This document shows, piece after piece, positions 39,993 to 48,589 of a stretch of 64,000 nucleotides of DNA; the stretch's first letter is position 1, and every line of letters starts with the position of its first letter. The stretch is taken from assembly GCA_039818345.1 (NCBI GenBank), contig JBCBUC010000010.1:1-64000 (forward strand), given 5' to 3'. This stretch comes from Parvularcula sp039818345 (lineage in GTDB: Bacteria; Pseudomonadota; Alphaproteobacteria; Caulobacterales; Parvularculaceae). The notes under the pieces are model-generated. The model was not told where the DNA came from. It saw nothing but the letters and a program-made list of their open reading frames with translations, and did no database searches. A program made the position numbers and the translations under genes.

Positions 39993-41907
39993 GAAGATCA
40001 GGAGGCGTTGCTTCCGCCTTGAGCATCGCCATGATCTCGTCGAGAGAAACGGTCTTGGTCTCTTTTGAACCTAGACGCCGAACGGAGACGGAACGTTCCT
40101 CGGCCTCACGTGCACCGCATGCCAGGATAACGGGGATCTTACTATTGGAATGCTCGCGCACCTTATAATTGATCTTCTCGTTGCGAAGATCAGCTTCCAC
40201 CCGCAGACCCTCCGCCTTCAGCGCAGCAATCACCTCAGAGGCGTAATCATTGATCTCGGTCGTGATCGTTGCCACCGCGACCTGCGTCGGCGCGAGCCAT
40301 AGAGGGAGGGCCCCGGCATAATTTTCAATCAAAATGCCCGTAAAACGTTCAAGCGAGCCAAAAAGCGCACGGTGCAGCATCACGGGGCGCTGCCGCGCAC
40401 CGTCTTCCCCGATATAGGTCGCATCGAAACGCTCAGGCAGGTTGAAATCGACCTGCAGCGTTCCGCACTGCCAGTCGCGGCCGATGGCATCCCGCAAAAC
40501 AAATTCCAATTTGGGTCCGTAAAACGCCCCCTCACCTGGATTGACCGTATAGGGAAGACCCGTCGCTTCTAGCGCGTGCATGAGCGCAGCTTCTGATTTG
40601 TCCCACACCGCATCGTCGCCGATACGCGCCTCTGGGCGATCGGAGAATTTGATCCGCACATCCTCGAACCCGAAATCCTTATAGATATCGAGGATCAGGT
40701 CGACGATTGTCAGGCACTCAGCCTGCAATTGCTCGGGCGTGCAGAAAATATGAGCATCGTCCTGCGTAAAGTGCCGCACACGCATCAGGCCATGAAGTGC
40801 GCCTGACGGCTCATAGCGGTGCACCTTACCGAATTCCGCCATACGGACAGGAAGCTCCCGGTACGAACGAAGTCCATGCTTATAAACCTGCACGCCGCCG
40901 GGACAGTTCATCGGCTTGAGCGCGTATTTCCGCTCATCCGGCATCACTGTGGAGTACATGTTCTCACCGAACTTCTCGGCGTGGCCAGACGTCTCCCAAA
41001 GAGAGTAGTCGAGCAGATCAGGCGTGTTGATTTCAACATAACCAGCCGCATCCTGACGACGGCGCATGTAGGAGATCAACATCTGAAACAGCGTCCAACC
41101 CTTAGCGTGCCAGAACACCGACCCCGGTCCCTCATCCTGCATGTGGAAGAGGTCCATCACCTTGGCGAGTTTCCGGTGGTCGCGTTTCTCCGCCTCCTCA
41201 AGGCGCGTAAGATGCGCTTTGAGGTCTTTCTCATGCAGCCACGCCGTGCCGTAGATCCGCTGCAGCATGGCGTTGTTTGAATCGCCGCGCCAATAAGCGC
41301 CGGCCACTTTCATCAGCTTAAAGGCTTTTCCAATATGCTTCGTCGACGGAAGATGGGGTCCACGGCACAGGTCAAACCAATCGCCATGGCGATAGATCTT
41401 GATCTCTTCGTCCTCGGCAAGGTCTTCGATGATCTCGGCCTTGTAGTGCTCACCGAGATCCTTGAACCGGGCGATAGCCTCATCGCGCGGCCAGACCTCA
41501 AGGCTGGTCGGCAGGTCGGCATCCACAAGCTCCGCCATCTTCTTCTCGATGGCGTCGAAGTCTTCTGAGGAGAACGGTTCGTCCCGCGCAAAATCGTAAT
41601 AGAAGCCATCATCGATCACTGGCCCGATCGTCACTTGCGTGCCGGGGTAAAGGGCCTGGACAGCCTGCGCCAACAGATGGGCGGCGTCATGGCGGACAAG
41701 CTCAAGCGCCTCATCACCCTCGCGGGTGATGATCGCCACCTCAGCATCGCGATCAACGGTGGTGTCGAGATCCATGAGCGCACCGTCGATGGTCACGGCG
41801 ATGGCTTTCTTCGCAAGCGATTTCGAAATATCGGCGGCGATGTCAGCACCAGAAAGCGGCATATCATAGGACCGCTGGGCACCGTCAGGAAGCGTGATCG
41901 TGGGCAT
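39985..41907 (-). CDS. thrS: Threonine--tRNA ligase
   Basis: A 640-residue class II synthetase of usual length: TGS domain at the N-terminus, editing domain with HDAAHLLAQAVQAL (HxxxH) and CRGPH, then the catalytic core with MNCPGG (zinc Cys), ALHGLMRVRHFTQDDAH, and C-terminal anticodon-binding domain (APTQVAVATI, GAREAEERSVSVR). Charges tRNA-Thr. ATG at 41907 with only a weak ribosome site. The O-antigen ligase gene overlaps it downstream. Confidence 0.97.
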   Translation of the reverse strand: MPTITLPDGAQRSYDMPLSGADIAADISKSLAKKAIAVTIDGALMDLDTTVDRDAEVAIITREGDEALELVRHDAAHLLAQAVQALYPGTQVTIGPVIDDGFYYDFARDEPFSSEDFDAIEKKMAELVDADLPTSLEVWPRDEAIARFKDLGEHYKAEIIEDLAEDEEIKIYRHGDWFDLCRGPHLPSTKHIGKAFKLMKVAGAYWRGDSNNAMLQRIYGTAWLHEKDLKAHLTRLEEAEKRDHRKLAKVMDLFHMQDEGPGSVFWHAKGWTLFQMLISYMRRRQDAAGYVEINTPDLLDYSLWETSGHAEKFGENMYSTVMPDERKYALKPMNCPGGVQVYKHGLRSYRELPVRMAEFGKVHRYEPSGALHGLMRVRHFTQDDAHIFCTPEQLQAECLTIVDLILDIYKDFGFEDVRIKFSDRPEARIGDDAVWDKSEAALMHALEATGLPYTVNPGEGAFYGPKLEFVLRDAIGRDWQCGTLQVDFNLPERFDATYIGEDGARQRPVMLHRALFGSLERFTGILIENYAGALPLWLAPTQVAVATITTEINDYASEVIAALKAEGLRVEADLRNEKINYKVREHSNSKIPVILACGAREAEERSVSVRRLGSKETKTVSLDEIMAMLKAEATPPDLRG

Positions 41908-41978
41908 GGAAGTCTCGTGGTTTAGATCGCACCGTGTGAGCCGTACCTTTCGTTGAGGTCAAGCCAGGTCGGACGATT

Positions 41979-42629
41979 TCACGAAACAGGATGGTTGAAG
42001 GCGGCTTTCTTTTGCTCGAGTTGCTCATGCACCGCCGCGATTTCGGGCTCGCTGATGATGCGTGGTTTCGCCACCGGGTTTTTGTTCTCATCAAAGAGGG
42101 CATGCCGCGACAAACGGCCAGCCAAGAACGGGCCAATCGCTCTCACGACGGCGCGGCGGATCATCTTCAGCACCTTCACTTGAGGTGCATCGACGGGCCC
42201 CCAGCCTTCATTGGGGCAAAAGGCACCGACGGATTCGCCCATGGCGCTGACCGCCATGTCTTTTTCCAACGCCCGGTTTGTTGGATCCACAATGCCCATG
42301 ATCGGTATCGAAGGTGAGGCCGACGTGTTGCCGATCGGTGTGTCACAACAGCTCGCGTACCACCGCATCAATCCCTTTTCGCCAAACCTCAGCACAGCCA
42401 AGTGCTCCGCACCCGACGTGACCGTCAAACGGCTGGGCACAAACTGGAAAATCTCCGTACCGCCCCGCTCATCGAGCACTTGGTCACCGCGGCCCAGCAC
42501 GGTCGCAAAGGCCTGACAATCTGAGCAGTAGCAATGAACATGCGTGCCGGTCTTTGGCGAGACCGCCTCGACTTTGAAGGTCAGCGAACCGCACGAGCAG
42601 GAAAAATCGATGTCCATAGCATCAACCAT
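41979..42629 (-). CDS. DUF6151/GFA-like zinc-binding protein
   Basis: A 216-residue protein with CSCGSLTFKVEAV and HCYCSDCQAFATVLGRGDQVLDERG, the cysteine pattern of the GFA/DUF6151 fold with a zinc site, plus RWYASCCDTPIGN. The C-terminal third is helical and not recognised. Enzymatic role unclear; GFA homologues act on glutathione-aldehyde adducts. Alternative start ATG at 42617. Weak ribosome site. Confidence 0.75.
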   Translation of the reverse strand: MVDAMDIDFSCSCGSLTFKVEAVSPKTGTHVHCYCSDCQAFATVLGRGDQVLDERGGTEIFQFVPSRLTVTSGAEHLAVLRFGEKGLMRWYASCCDTPIGNTSASPSIPIMGIVDPTNRALEKDMAVSAMGESVGAFCPNEGWGPVDAPQVKVLKMIRRAVVRAIGPFLAGRLSRHALFDENKNPVAKPRIISEPEIAAVHEQLEQKKAAFNHPVS

Positions 42630-42662
42630 GAGGCGCCAAGCTCAGCGCGACAACCGTCATGC

Positions 42663-42890
42663 TCAGGGTACAGGATCGTAGCCCCAGGTGCCCCCCGGAC
42701 GGCAATTCGTTAAACGCTTCGCCGTCAGTCCTGTCGCCTTGACCACGTTGTGCTTGCGATAGGCTTCAAGGGCATAGGCCGAGCACGTCGGCTCATGCCG
42801 ACACCGGACACCCACCATGTGCAAAAAGGGGGACAGCGTATAGCGGTAGGCGATGATCAGCCCTTGGGCGAGAAGACTAAGCGGCCGCAC
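42663..42890 (-). CDS. yidD: Membrane protein insertion efficiency factor YidD
   Basis: A 75-residue protein with the YidD core: GLIIAYRYTLSPFLHMVGVRCRHEPTCSAYALEAYRKH (quoted as residues 10-47), containing the conserved Cys, and CRPGGTWGYDPVP end. Assists YidC-dependent insertion. Start GTG at 42890 has GGAGG ten bases upstream and overlaps the IscU-like stop; the longer frame to 42929 would overlap it more. Partnership with rnpA or yidC is usual, but here it follows the scaffold gene. Confidence 0.85.
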   Translation of the reverse strand: MRPLSLLAQGLIIAYRYTLSPFLHMVGVRCRHEPTCSAYALEAYRKHNVVKATGLTAKRLTNCRPGGTWGYDPVP

Positions 42891-43311
42891 GGGAGCCTGC
42901 CTCCTCGAGCGCATCGACCACGGCGCCAAAAATCAGCAATGTTGAGGCGTGCCGTGCGGGATAGGCTTTGATCGGCGCTAGCGCCTTTAAGTGTTGGAAA
43001 CGTCCTTCCGGTGCGGGCCCATCGTCGCGCAGCATGGCCTCCACCACCGGTGGGAGCGCCCTCAGCTCGCCGGAAGACGAGCCCATCAGCTTTTGGGCCA
43101 TCAATGATGCGGATGCCTGTCCAAGGGCACAGGCCTTCACCCGCAGGGCAAAATCGGTAACCTGCCCATCTTGAAGCTGAAGATCGACCTCCACTTCAGA
43201 GCCGCAAACTTTCGAGATCCGCCGCCCTGTGCCATCAGGTTCAGGCAGCGTCGCGGCCGCCGGCAAGCTCCCTGCAGCTTCAAGCAAGAGGTCGGAATAA
43301 AGATCATCCAT
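42877..43311 (-). CDS. IscU/NifU-N-like iron-sulfur scaffold, third Cys missing
   Basis: A 144-residue protein: Cys36 in ISKVCGSEVEVDLQ and Cys61 in KACALGQASASLM match the first two ligands of IscU-like scaffolds; the third position reads IKAYPARHASTLL with no Cys. In this alphaproteobacterial subfamily KAYPARHAx is common, so the lack of the Cys may be normal. The role is probably cofactor handling. Start ATG 43311 is chosen because the longer frame begins inside the divergent PhyH leader. The stop overlaps the yidD start, so the pair is cotranslated. Confidence 0.75.
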   Translation of the reverse strand: MDDLYSDLLLEAAGSLPAAATLPEPDGTGRRISKVCGSEVEVDLQLQDGQVTDFALRVKACALGQASASLMAQKLMGSSSGELRALPPVVEAMLRDDGPAPEGRFQHLKALAPIKAYPARHASTLLIFGAVVDALEEAGSRAAA

Positions 43312-43373
43312 AAGCAACAGGGTAAGCACGAAAACGGTTGCGACAAGACCCCGCGTCATCGCAGGTAACGGCC

Positions 43374-44405
43374 ATGGTCCAGATGTCCCTCCGCCAGTCT
43401 GTCATGCCATTGGTCAACGGCGTGGTCTCAAACCCCGGGCTCTTTCAGGTCCTTTTCCACCTTGCGACCATGAATCCCGATAAGTTCGAGCATCTCCTTC
43501 ACCGAGATCGCTATCCATCGCGGTTTGGCGGGATGTGGACGGACCGGAACGACTTTGAAGCCCAACTCGCAAAGCGCACGCTCTCCGATCGCGACCGGGA
43601 GATTTTATCGACCTGGCGCCGTGACGGCGTGGTCGTCTTTGATGGCGCTATCGATTGCGACCAGATTGATGCGTTGAATGAGGAGATGCGCCGGATCGAA
43701 GTGGATGGCCATCCGCGCCTTCGGATGACCGGCCTTGGTTTTGAGCGTGGGCAACCGCTTGATACCGCGATGCTGCGCGCCCACCAAAGCACCCGGATTG
43801 TGGATGTCTATCACCACATAAAAGCAGCAAGAGACTTGCTCTTTAACCAGGTGATCACGTCCTTTTTAGAGATGGTCTTTGACGAGGCGCCGCTGCTGAC
43901 GCAATCTCTTTCATTCGTCTACGGATCGGAACAGAATGTCCATCAAGACACCAGCTTTGTGGTGATGAACTCGCCCATGAAACTAGCTGCTGTGTGGATC
44001 GCGCTCGAGGACGTGGAAGAGGACGCAGGCGCATTGATTTATCATCCAGGAAGCCATCGCTGGGACGACCACGTATTCTCCGGTCGCTACAAGCACTGGC
44101 ACCGTCAACGCGATGGTGATGCGGGATACCAAGAGTGGGAAGATTGGTTCGCCGCTGAAGTCAAAGAACGCCAGTCAGAGCCCCAAATGTTCCGGGCCAA
44201 GAAGGGTGATGTGCTTTTTTGGCATGCTGGCCTCGCCCATGGCGGCGGTCCGATCGGCGCGCACAAGCCGACAAGACGCAGCCTCGTGGCCCATTACTGT
44301 CCGCGGTCGAAAAGACCCTATTACCATGTCTACGCCCCCCGCACCCGGAGGATCTATCGAGAGGGCGCGCAGCGCTGGTCCACGCGGTACTATATCGGTC
44401 GATAA
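43374..44405 (+). CDS. Phytanoyl-CoA dioxygenase (PhyH) family protein
   Basis: A 343-residue Fe(II)/2-oxoglutarate-dependent oxygenase: VHQDTSFVVM (HxD), the distal HAGLAHGGGP (His) and TRRSLVAHYCP (Arg), with GALIYHPGSHRWDDHVF. Substrate unknown; family members hydroxylate fatty acyl-CoA, ectoine and others. Start ATG at 43374; a weak AGGT site precedes it. Divergent from the IscU-like gene, convergent with the TetR gene (9 bases). Confidence 0.88.
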   Translation: MVQMSLRQSVMPLVNGVVSNPGLFQVLFHLATMNPDKFEHLLHRDRYPSRFGGMWTDRNDFEAQLAKRTLSDRDREILSTWRRDGVVVFDGAIDCDQIDALNEEMRRIEVDGHPRLRMTGLGFERGQPLDTAMLRAHQSTRIVDVYHHIKAARDLLFNQVITSFLEMVFDEAPLLTQSLSFVYGSEQNVHQDTSFVVMNSPMKLAAVWIALEDVEEDAGALIYHPGSHRWDDHVFSGRYKHWHRQRDGDAGYQEWEDWFAAEVKERQSEPQMFRAKKGDVLFWHAGLAHGGGPIGAHKPTRRSLVAHYCPRSKRPYYHVYAPRTRRIYREGAQRWSTRYYIGR

Positions 44406-44414
44406 CCCAGCCAA

Positions 44415-45077
44415 TTAATCAGACTGCGGAGTGGTAAGGTAGCTGTACAGCATATCGCGGTAAGCCAGGATCTTATCCTCGTCGCCGGGATTAAGATGCG
44501 GCGGAATCGTCGGCCGAAGAAAGGCCACCTTCTCTAAGAAAATCACATTGAGGAAGTGATTGAGCATGAGCGAGGCGGCGCGCAGGTCATGCCGGACAAT
44601 ATCGTCTTGGTAAGGCCTCAGTGCTTCGTAAAGCCCATCGAAGGCTTGGTCGGCCAGAGCGGTGACTCGCGGTAATTCAGGTTCTTCGTTGTGGCGCCGA
44701 TAGGTCATCATCGCACGCATCACACCTTTTTCCGTCATCATTTGGGAATGGGCTGCACGGATAATCAGCTCAATGGCTGCTTTGAGGTCGGGAACACCGC
44801 CCGCCTCACCGGCCAGCGAATAGCCCTCGACGCTTCGCTCTTCCTTCAGCGTCGCGATACGCTCTTCCACCCGGTCATATCGTCGTTCAATCAGCGCGGG
44901 AAGCAACGCGGCTTTGTCGTCAAAGTGGCTATAGACTGAACCAACAGCGACGCCCGCCGCCTGCGCAATCTCAGCAATCGAGAGATGGTCAAACTCCCGC
45001 TCCATCAACAATTCTTCCAACGCCGACAAAATCTTATCACGAGTGACAAGCGCCCTCTTCTGCTGTGGCTTTTTCAT
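44415..45077 (-). CDS. TetR family transcriptional regulator
   Basis: A 220-residue TetR protein with the DNA-binding region RALVTRDKILSALEELLMEREFDHLSIAEIAQAAGVAVGSVYSHFDDKAAL (residues 8-57 only in part), the classic helix-turn-helix. The ligand-binding C-terminal domain is not assignable. Divergent from the CPBP gene with a palindrome between them that overlaps the CPBP promoter. Probably represses itself and CPBP. Confidence 0.92.
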   Translation of the reverse strand: MKKPQQKRALVTRDKILSALEELLMEREFDHLSIAEIAQAAGVAVGSVYSHFDDKAALLPALIERRYDRVEERIATLKEERSVEGYSLAGEAGGVPDLKAAIELIIRAAHSQMMTEKGVMRAMMTYRRHNEEPELPRVTALADQAFDGLYEALRPYQDDIVRHDLRAASLMLNHFLNVIFLEKVAFLRPTIPPHLNPGDEDKILAYRDMLYSYLTTPQSD

Positions 45078-45096
45078 GATCGCGGCCTTACAGATC

Positions 45097-45125
45097 TTGA
45101 ATTTGAATTCATATTCACTTTATAG
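45097..45125 (+). promoter_or_regulatory. Promoter of the CPBP gene
   Basis: TTGAAT (45097-45102), a 17-base spacer and TTATAG (45120-45125) fit a sigma-70 promoter. The palindrome at 45098-45117 occupies the spacer, so repressor binding would block it. The coding start is 70 bases downstream, leaving a purine-rich leader with GGGAGAG. Confidence 0.5.
45098..45117. promoter_or_regulatory. Palindromic TetR-type operator
   Basis: A 20-bp palindrome, TGAATTTGAATTCATATTCA, symmetric in 18 of 20 bases about GAATTC. It lies 20 bases before the tetR start and within the plus-strand promoter for the CPBP gene. TetR-family operators of this form (TGAAT-ATTCA) are common. Binding is inferred. Confidence 0.6.
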
Positions 45126-45194
45126 AAGGAAAGGAAACAGGCCGTTACATCCGATAACGCGGCGGCCGTGGTGGACATCATTGGGAGAGATGAC

Positions 45195-45863
45195 ATGCGT
45201 GCTTTGATCGAAATTCTTGTTGTGACAGCGATTTGGGCGGGACTGATTATGGCCCGGATACCGCACACAGCGCCCATTGCCATGCTCGCTTCGATTATCG
45301 CCATCACGATTTTTCAGCTCACGCGGAAAGAGGGTTGGTCGGATCTGGGGCTTCGTTTTCCTCGAAACTGGAAAGGCTTTGGTGCGGGGACGCTCGCAAC
45401 GATCGGGGTGTTTGCGTCGATTGTGGTGCTTTCGCCCCTTGTCTTCCAACTGGCTGATAGCCTCACCGGCGGGGCCGAGCGCGAGCTCCCCGAGGTGGCG
45501 ACAGTCGCGCAACTCTTGATGCTGTTGCTGCTCAGTTGGACCTCAGCCGCCATCGGCGAGGAGATGGTGTTTCGCGGCTTCTTAATGACCCGTCTCGCCG
45601 AAATGTTTGGCCGTTCTGCCATAAGCTGGGTGGTGGCCCTCGTCTTCAGCTCAATCATTTTCGGCGCGCTGCATGCCTATCAGGGGATCAATGGCATTTT
45701 GGTCACCGGCCTGGTTGGGTTTATCTTCGGGGTTTGGTACTTGATCGGTCGCCGGAACCTCCTGCCACTGATGATCGCCCACGGCCTTGTCGATACGATG
45801 AGCGTTGTTGCGCTTTATCTCGTGGAGACTGGCGCCATCCCACCAGAGGCTGTGGGCCTCTAA
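45195..45863 (+). CDS. CPBP family intramembrane metalloprotease
   Basis: A 222-residue membrane protein with several helices and the CPBP/Abi motifs: GEEMVFRGFLM (EExxxR), GALHAYQG (FxxxH) and AHGLVDTMS (HxxxD). Members are putative prenyl-protein type II CAAX-like proteases; in bacteria some confer immunity to bacteriocins. Start at 45195 follows GGGAGAG. Likely controlled by the divergent TetR gene. Its stop overlaps the convergent GNAT gene in CTAA. Biological role unknown. Confidence 0.88.
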   Translation: MRALIEILVVTAIWAGLIMARIPHTAPIAMLASIIAITIFQLTRKEGWSDLGLRFPRNWKGFGAGTLATIGVFASIVVLSPLVFQLADSLTGGAERELPEVATVAQLLMLLLLSWTSAAIGEEMVFRGFLMTRLAEMFGRSAISWVVALVFSSIIFGALHAYQGINGILVTGLVGFIFGVWYLIGRRNLLPLMIAHGLVDTMSVVALYLVETGAIPPEAVGL

Positions 45864-46351
45864 GGGGTTGATGGGTCGATCGTCTTAATCAAGTAGCGCA
45901 CTTTTTTCTCACGCTCGAGAAGCTCCGCCTGCCCGACATCGATAAATCCCATCTGTTGATGGAATGCGTCGGAGGCTGGGTTGGGCGGGCTGATATTCAC
46001 TTCGCAAGTCACCATCGCGTAGCCTGCCATACGTGCCTTCTCAAAAAGCGCCTCATAGAACCGGCGCGCATACCCCTTTCCGCGCTGGTCGGACGAGACG
46101 ATGATCCGATCAACATAGATAAAGCGCTCATAGCGTTCACGAAACCAGAGAAAGTTCGGGCTATCATAAAGGGCGTCTTGGTTCACCGCGAGGAGAAACC
46201 CCCCTGCCCCCTCCTCGACTTGAAGCGCCAGAAACGACGCTTCGACCAAACCGCGCAACCCAGCATGATCGAGTTCCGAGGTTTCCTGAGCATGATCGTT
46301 GTTCAGCTGAAGGACGGCATCAAGATGCTGGTCTTTGATCGCAGAAAGCAT
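45860..46351 (-). CDS. GNAT family N-acetyltransferase
   Basis: A 163-residue single GNAT domain with the acetyl-CoA loop VSSDQRGKGYARRFYEALFEKAR and the preceding YERFIYVDRIIV strand, and GFIDVGQAELL near the end. The substrate is unknown. The gene lies 7 bases after cysS on the same strand, suggesting an operon. Tail-to-tail overlap with CPBP. Confidence 0.85.
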   Translation of the reverse strand: MLSAIKDQHLDAVLQLNNDHAQETSELDHAGLRGLVEASFLALQVEEGAGGFLLAVNQDALYDSPNFLWFRERYERFIYVDRIIVSSDQRGKGYARRFYEALFEKARMAGYAMVTCEVNISPPNPASDAFHQQMGFIDVGQAELLEREKKVRYLIKTIDPSTP

Positions 46352-46358
46352 GGTCGGC

Positions 46359-47732
46359 CTAACTCCGACGCCATGTGGCGCCGTCAGGTCCGTCTTCGAT
46401 CACGATCCCTTCTGCGGTGAGCTGATCACGAATTTCATCCGCACGCGCAAAATTCTTCGCCTTTCGCGCCTCCGCTCTTTCAACCAAGAGCGCATCAAAG
46501 CGTGCAGCATCATCGTCACTGCCTCCGCCCTGGAACCAAACCTCTTCGGTTTCATGCAATAGCCCCAAAAGCTGACCGCTCGCCCGCAAGGAAGATGCCG
46601 CCTCCGCGCTGCCGCCCTGTGCTGCTTCGCGCAACTCATGGAGCGCTGCGAAAGCTGCGGGCGTGTTAAGGTCATCGCTAAGCGCCGCACGAACGCGATC
46701 GGACACCTCACCGATCTCCGCGTCACCAGCGGCGCGATAGAACTTATCGAGTTGCGCCTTCGATGACGCCAAGAGATCATCGGACCATTCCAAAGGCTGG
46801 CGATACTGCGCGGATAAAAGCGCCATACGGAGCACCTCACCATGCCAATCGTCGAGAAGCTCCGAAGGCCGTACAATGTTGCCGATGGATTTGGACATTT
46901 TCTCTGCCCCCATCCGCAGCATGCCATTGTGCATCCAGTACCGGGCCAAGGGCACATCGCCGAGATCCGAGGCACAGCAGCTCTGGGCAATCTCATTTTC
47001 ATGGTGCGGGAAGCGAAGATCCTGCCCACCGAGATGAAGATCGATCGGACTTCCAAGCACCGCGTCGATCATGGCGGAGCATTCGATGTGCCATCCGGGG
47101 CGTCCTCGTTCCTTCAAACCCCAATGCGGCGGCACGTCCCAGCCCGGCATGTTATCGGTGGACGGCTTCCATAGAACAAAATCCGCCGCGTCGCGTTTGT
47201 AAGGCGCGACCTCCACCCGAGCACCGGCGACCATCGCATCACGATCAAGCCGGCTGAGCCCGCCATAATCCCCATAGGCTTGGGTATCGAAGAGAACGTG
47301 CCCCTCAGCGGCGTAAGCAAATCCCTTCTCCATGAGGGTGCTGATCATCGCCTGCATCGGCCCGATATGCTCGGTCGCCTTGGGTTCAAAGTCCGGCGGC
47401 AAGCAGCCAAGCGCCGCCAGGTCATGGTGGTAGGCCTTGGTGGCACGCGCGGTGATGACGCTGATCTCAACGCCCTCGTCGGCTGCTCCTTTGATGATCT
47501 TGTCGTCGACATCCGTCAGGTTCCGCGCATACCGCACGTGATTGTGACCATAGATCTCGCGTAGGAGACGGACGGTTTGATCAGCAACAACACCGGCCCT
47601 TGCGTTACCGATATGCGGCTCTGAATAGACTGTCGGCCCGCAGCAATAGACCGTCACAAGCGACGGGTTTGCGGGCTCAAACGGCACTTTTTTGCCGCGG
47701 AAGGTGTCAGTCAGAAAAACATCGGTGGTCAT
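46359..47732 (-). CDS. cysS: Cysteine--tRNA ligase
   Basis: A 457-residue class I synthetase: YCCGPTVYSEPHIGNAR (HIGH-like HIGN), zinc residues including GWHIECSAM and FPHHENEIAQS, and the KMSKS loop (EKMSKSIGN). Charges tRNA-Cys. Start at 47732 (MTTDVF) after GAGGGG; the frame to 47774 is an extension. Divergent from folE with a 220-base gap that contains a CTCAC-GAG-GTGAG palindrome near 47882-47894. Confidence 0.96.
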   Translation of the reverse strand: MTTDVFLTDTFRGKKVPFEPANPSLVTVYCCGPTVYSEPHIGNARAGVVADQTVRLLREIYGHNHVRYARNLTDVDDKIIKGAADEGVEISVITARATKAYHHDLAALGCLPPDFEPKATEHIGPMQAMISTLMEKGFAYAAEGHVLFDTQAYGDYGGLSRLDRDAMVAGARVEVAPYKRDAADFVLWKPSTDNMPGWDVPPHWGLKERGRPGWHIECSAMIDAVLGSPIDLHLGGQDLRFPHHENEIAQSCCASDLGDVPLARYWMHNGMLRMGAEKMSKSIGNIVRPSELLDDWHGEVLRMALLSAQYRQPLEWSDDLLASSKAQLDKFYRAAGDAEIGEVSDRVRAALSDDLNTPAAFAALHELREAAQGGSAEAASSLRASGQLLGLLHETEEVWFQGGGSDDDAARFDALLVERAEARKAKNFARADEIRDQLTAEGIVIEDGPDGATWRRS

Positions 47733-47952
47733 CGGCCCCTCATGGCTGGCGCCGCCCGATCTGACAATCGGCATCGTAAAGCGCGCCGATGCTGCGCTGC
47801 ATCAACAGTGGTGAGACCGGACGCCGCGCTCATCTGGTTGGAAATTCTCCGCGTTGGCTCCATCTCTTCGTTTGCCGCCCACTCACGAGGTGAGGGAAAA
47901 GCGCGGTCACATCGGTGCCTTAACCGGCCCCCGAACAAGATAGGACAGACCC

Positions 47953-48582
47953 ATGAGCGTCATTGCCTACGACGAGATCGTAGCTCCAGAAGCTGCAGAC
48001 GAACCGAATGTATCTTCCAAGCCTAGCCGCGCGGAAGCCGAAGCGGCCGTGCGGACCTTAATCCGCTGGGCCGGCGACGATCCCACGCGAGAAGGCCTGA
48101 TCGACACACCCAAGCGCGTCGCAAAAGCCTATGAAGAGTGGTTCAGCGGCTATCAGGAAGATCCAGAAGCGATCCTCGCCCGCGTCTTCGAAGAGGTCGA
48201 CGGGTATGATGACATCGTACTCCTCAAGGACATCCGCCTTGAGAGCATGTGCGAGCATCACATCGCCCCGATCATCGGTACCGCGCATATCGCCTATATG
48301 CCGCACAAACGTGTGGTGGGCATCTCTAAGCTCGCTCGCTTGATCGACGCCTATGCGAAGCGGATGCAGGTGCAAGAGACCCTCACCGCGCAGATCGCTG
48401 GGACCTTGCAAAAGGTGTTGCAGCCCAGGGGTGTGGCCGTCATGATCGACGCAGAACACCAGTGCATGTCAACGCGCGGGGTTCATAAGAATGGCGTCGG
48501 GACCGTGACCACGCGTTTCACCGGTGTCTTCAATGAGAACCCTGCGTTGGAAACACGCTTTATGCGATTGATCGGTAAGTAG
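47953..48582 (+). CDS. folE: GTP cyclohydrolase I
   Basis: A 209-residue enzyme: GLIDTPKRVAKAYEEWFSGY, zinc site with Cys and His in ESMCEHHIAPIIGTAHIAYMP and QCMSTRGVHK, and CVGTVTTRFTG-like (VGTVTTRFTGVF). Makes dihydroneopterin triphosphate for folate synthesis. AGGACAG precedes the ATG. HisI starts seven bases after the stop, so the two are likely cotranscribed. Confidence 0.96.
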   Translation: MSVIAYDEIVAPEAADEPNVSSKPSRAEAEAAVRTLIRWAGDDPTREGLIDTPKRVAKAYEEWFSGYQEDPEAILARVFEEVDGYDDIVLLKDIRLESMCEHHIAPIIGTAHIAYMPHKRVVGISKLARLIDAYAKRMQVQETLTAQIAGTLQKVLQPRGVAVMIDAEHQCMSTRGVHKNGVGTVTTRFTGVFNENPALETRFMRLIGK

Positions 48583-48589
48583 GCTCCTT

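Noticed and set aside
45195..45863. CPBP protein as an abortive-infection phage-defence gene
   Set aside because: CPBP/Abi family naming does not imply phage defence; no toxin, restriction or mobile context is present.
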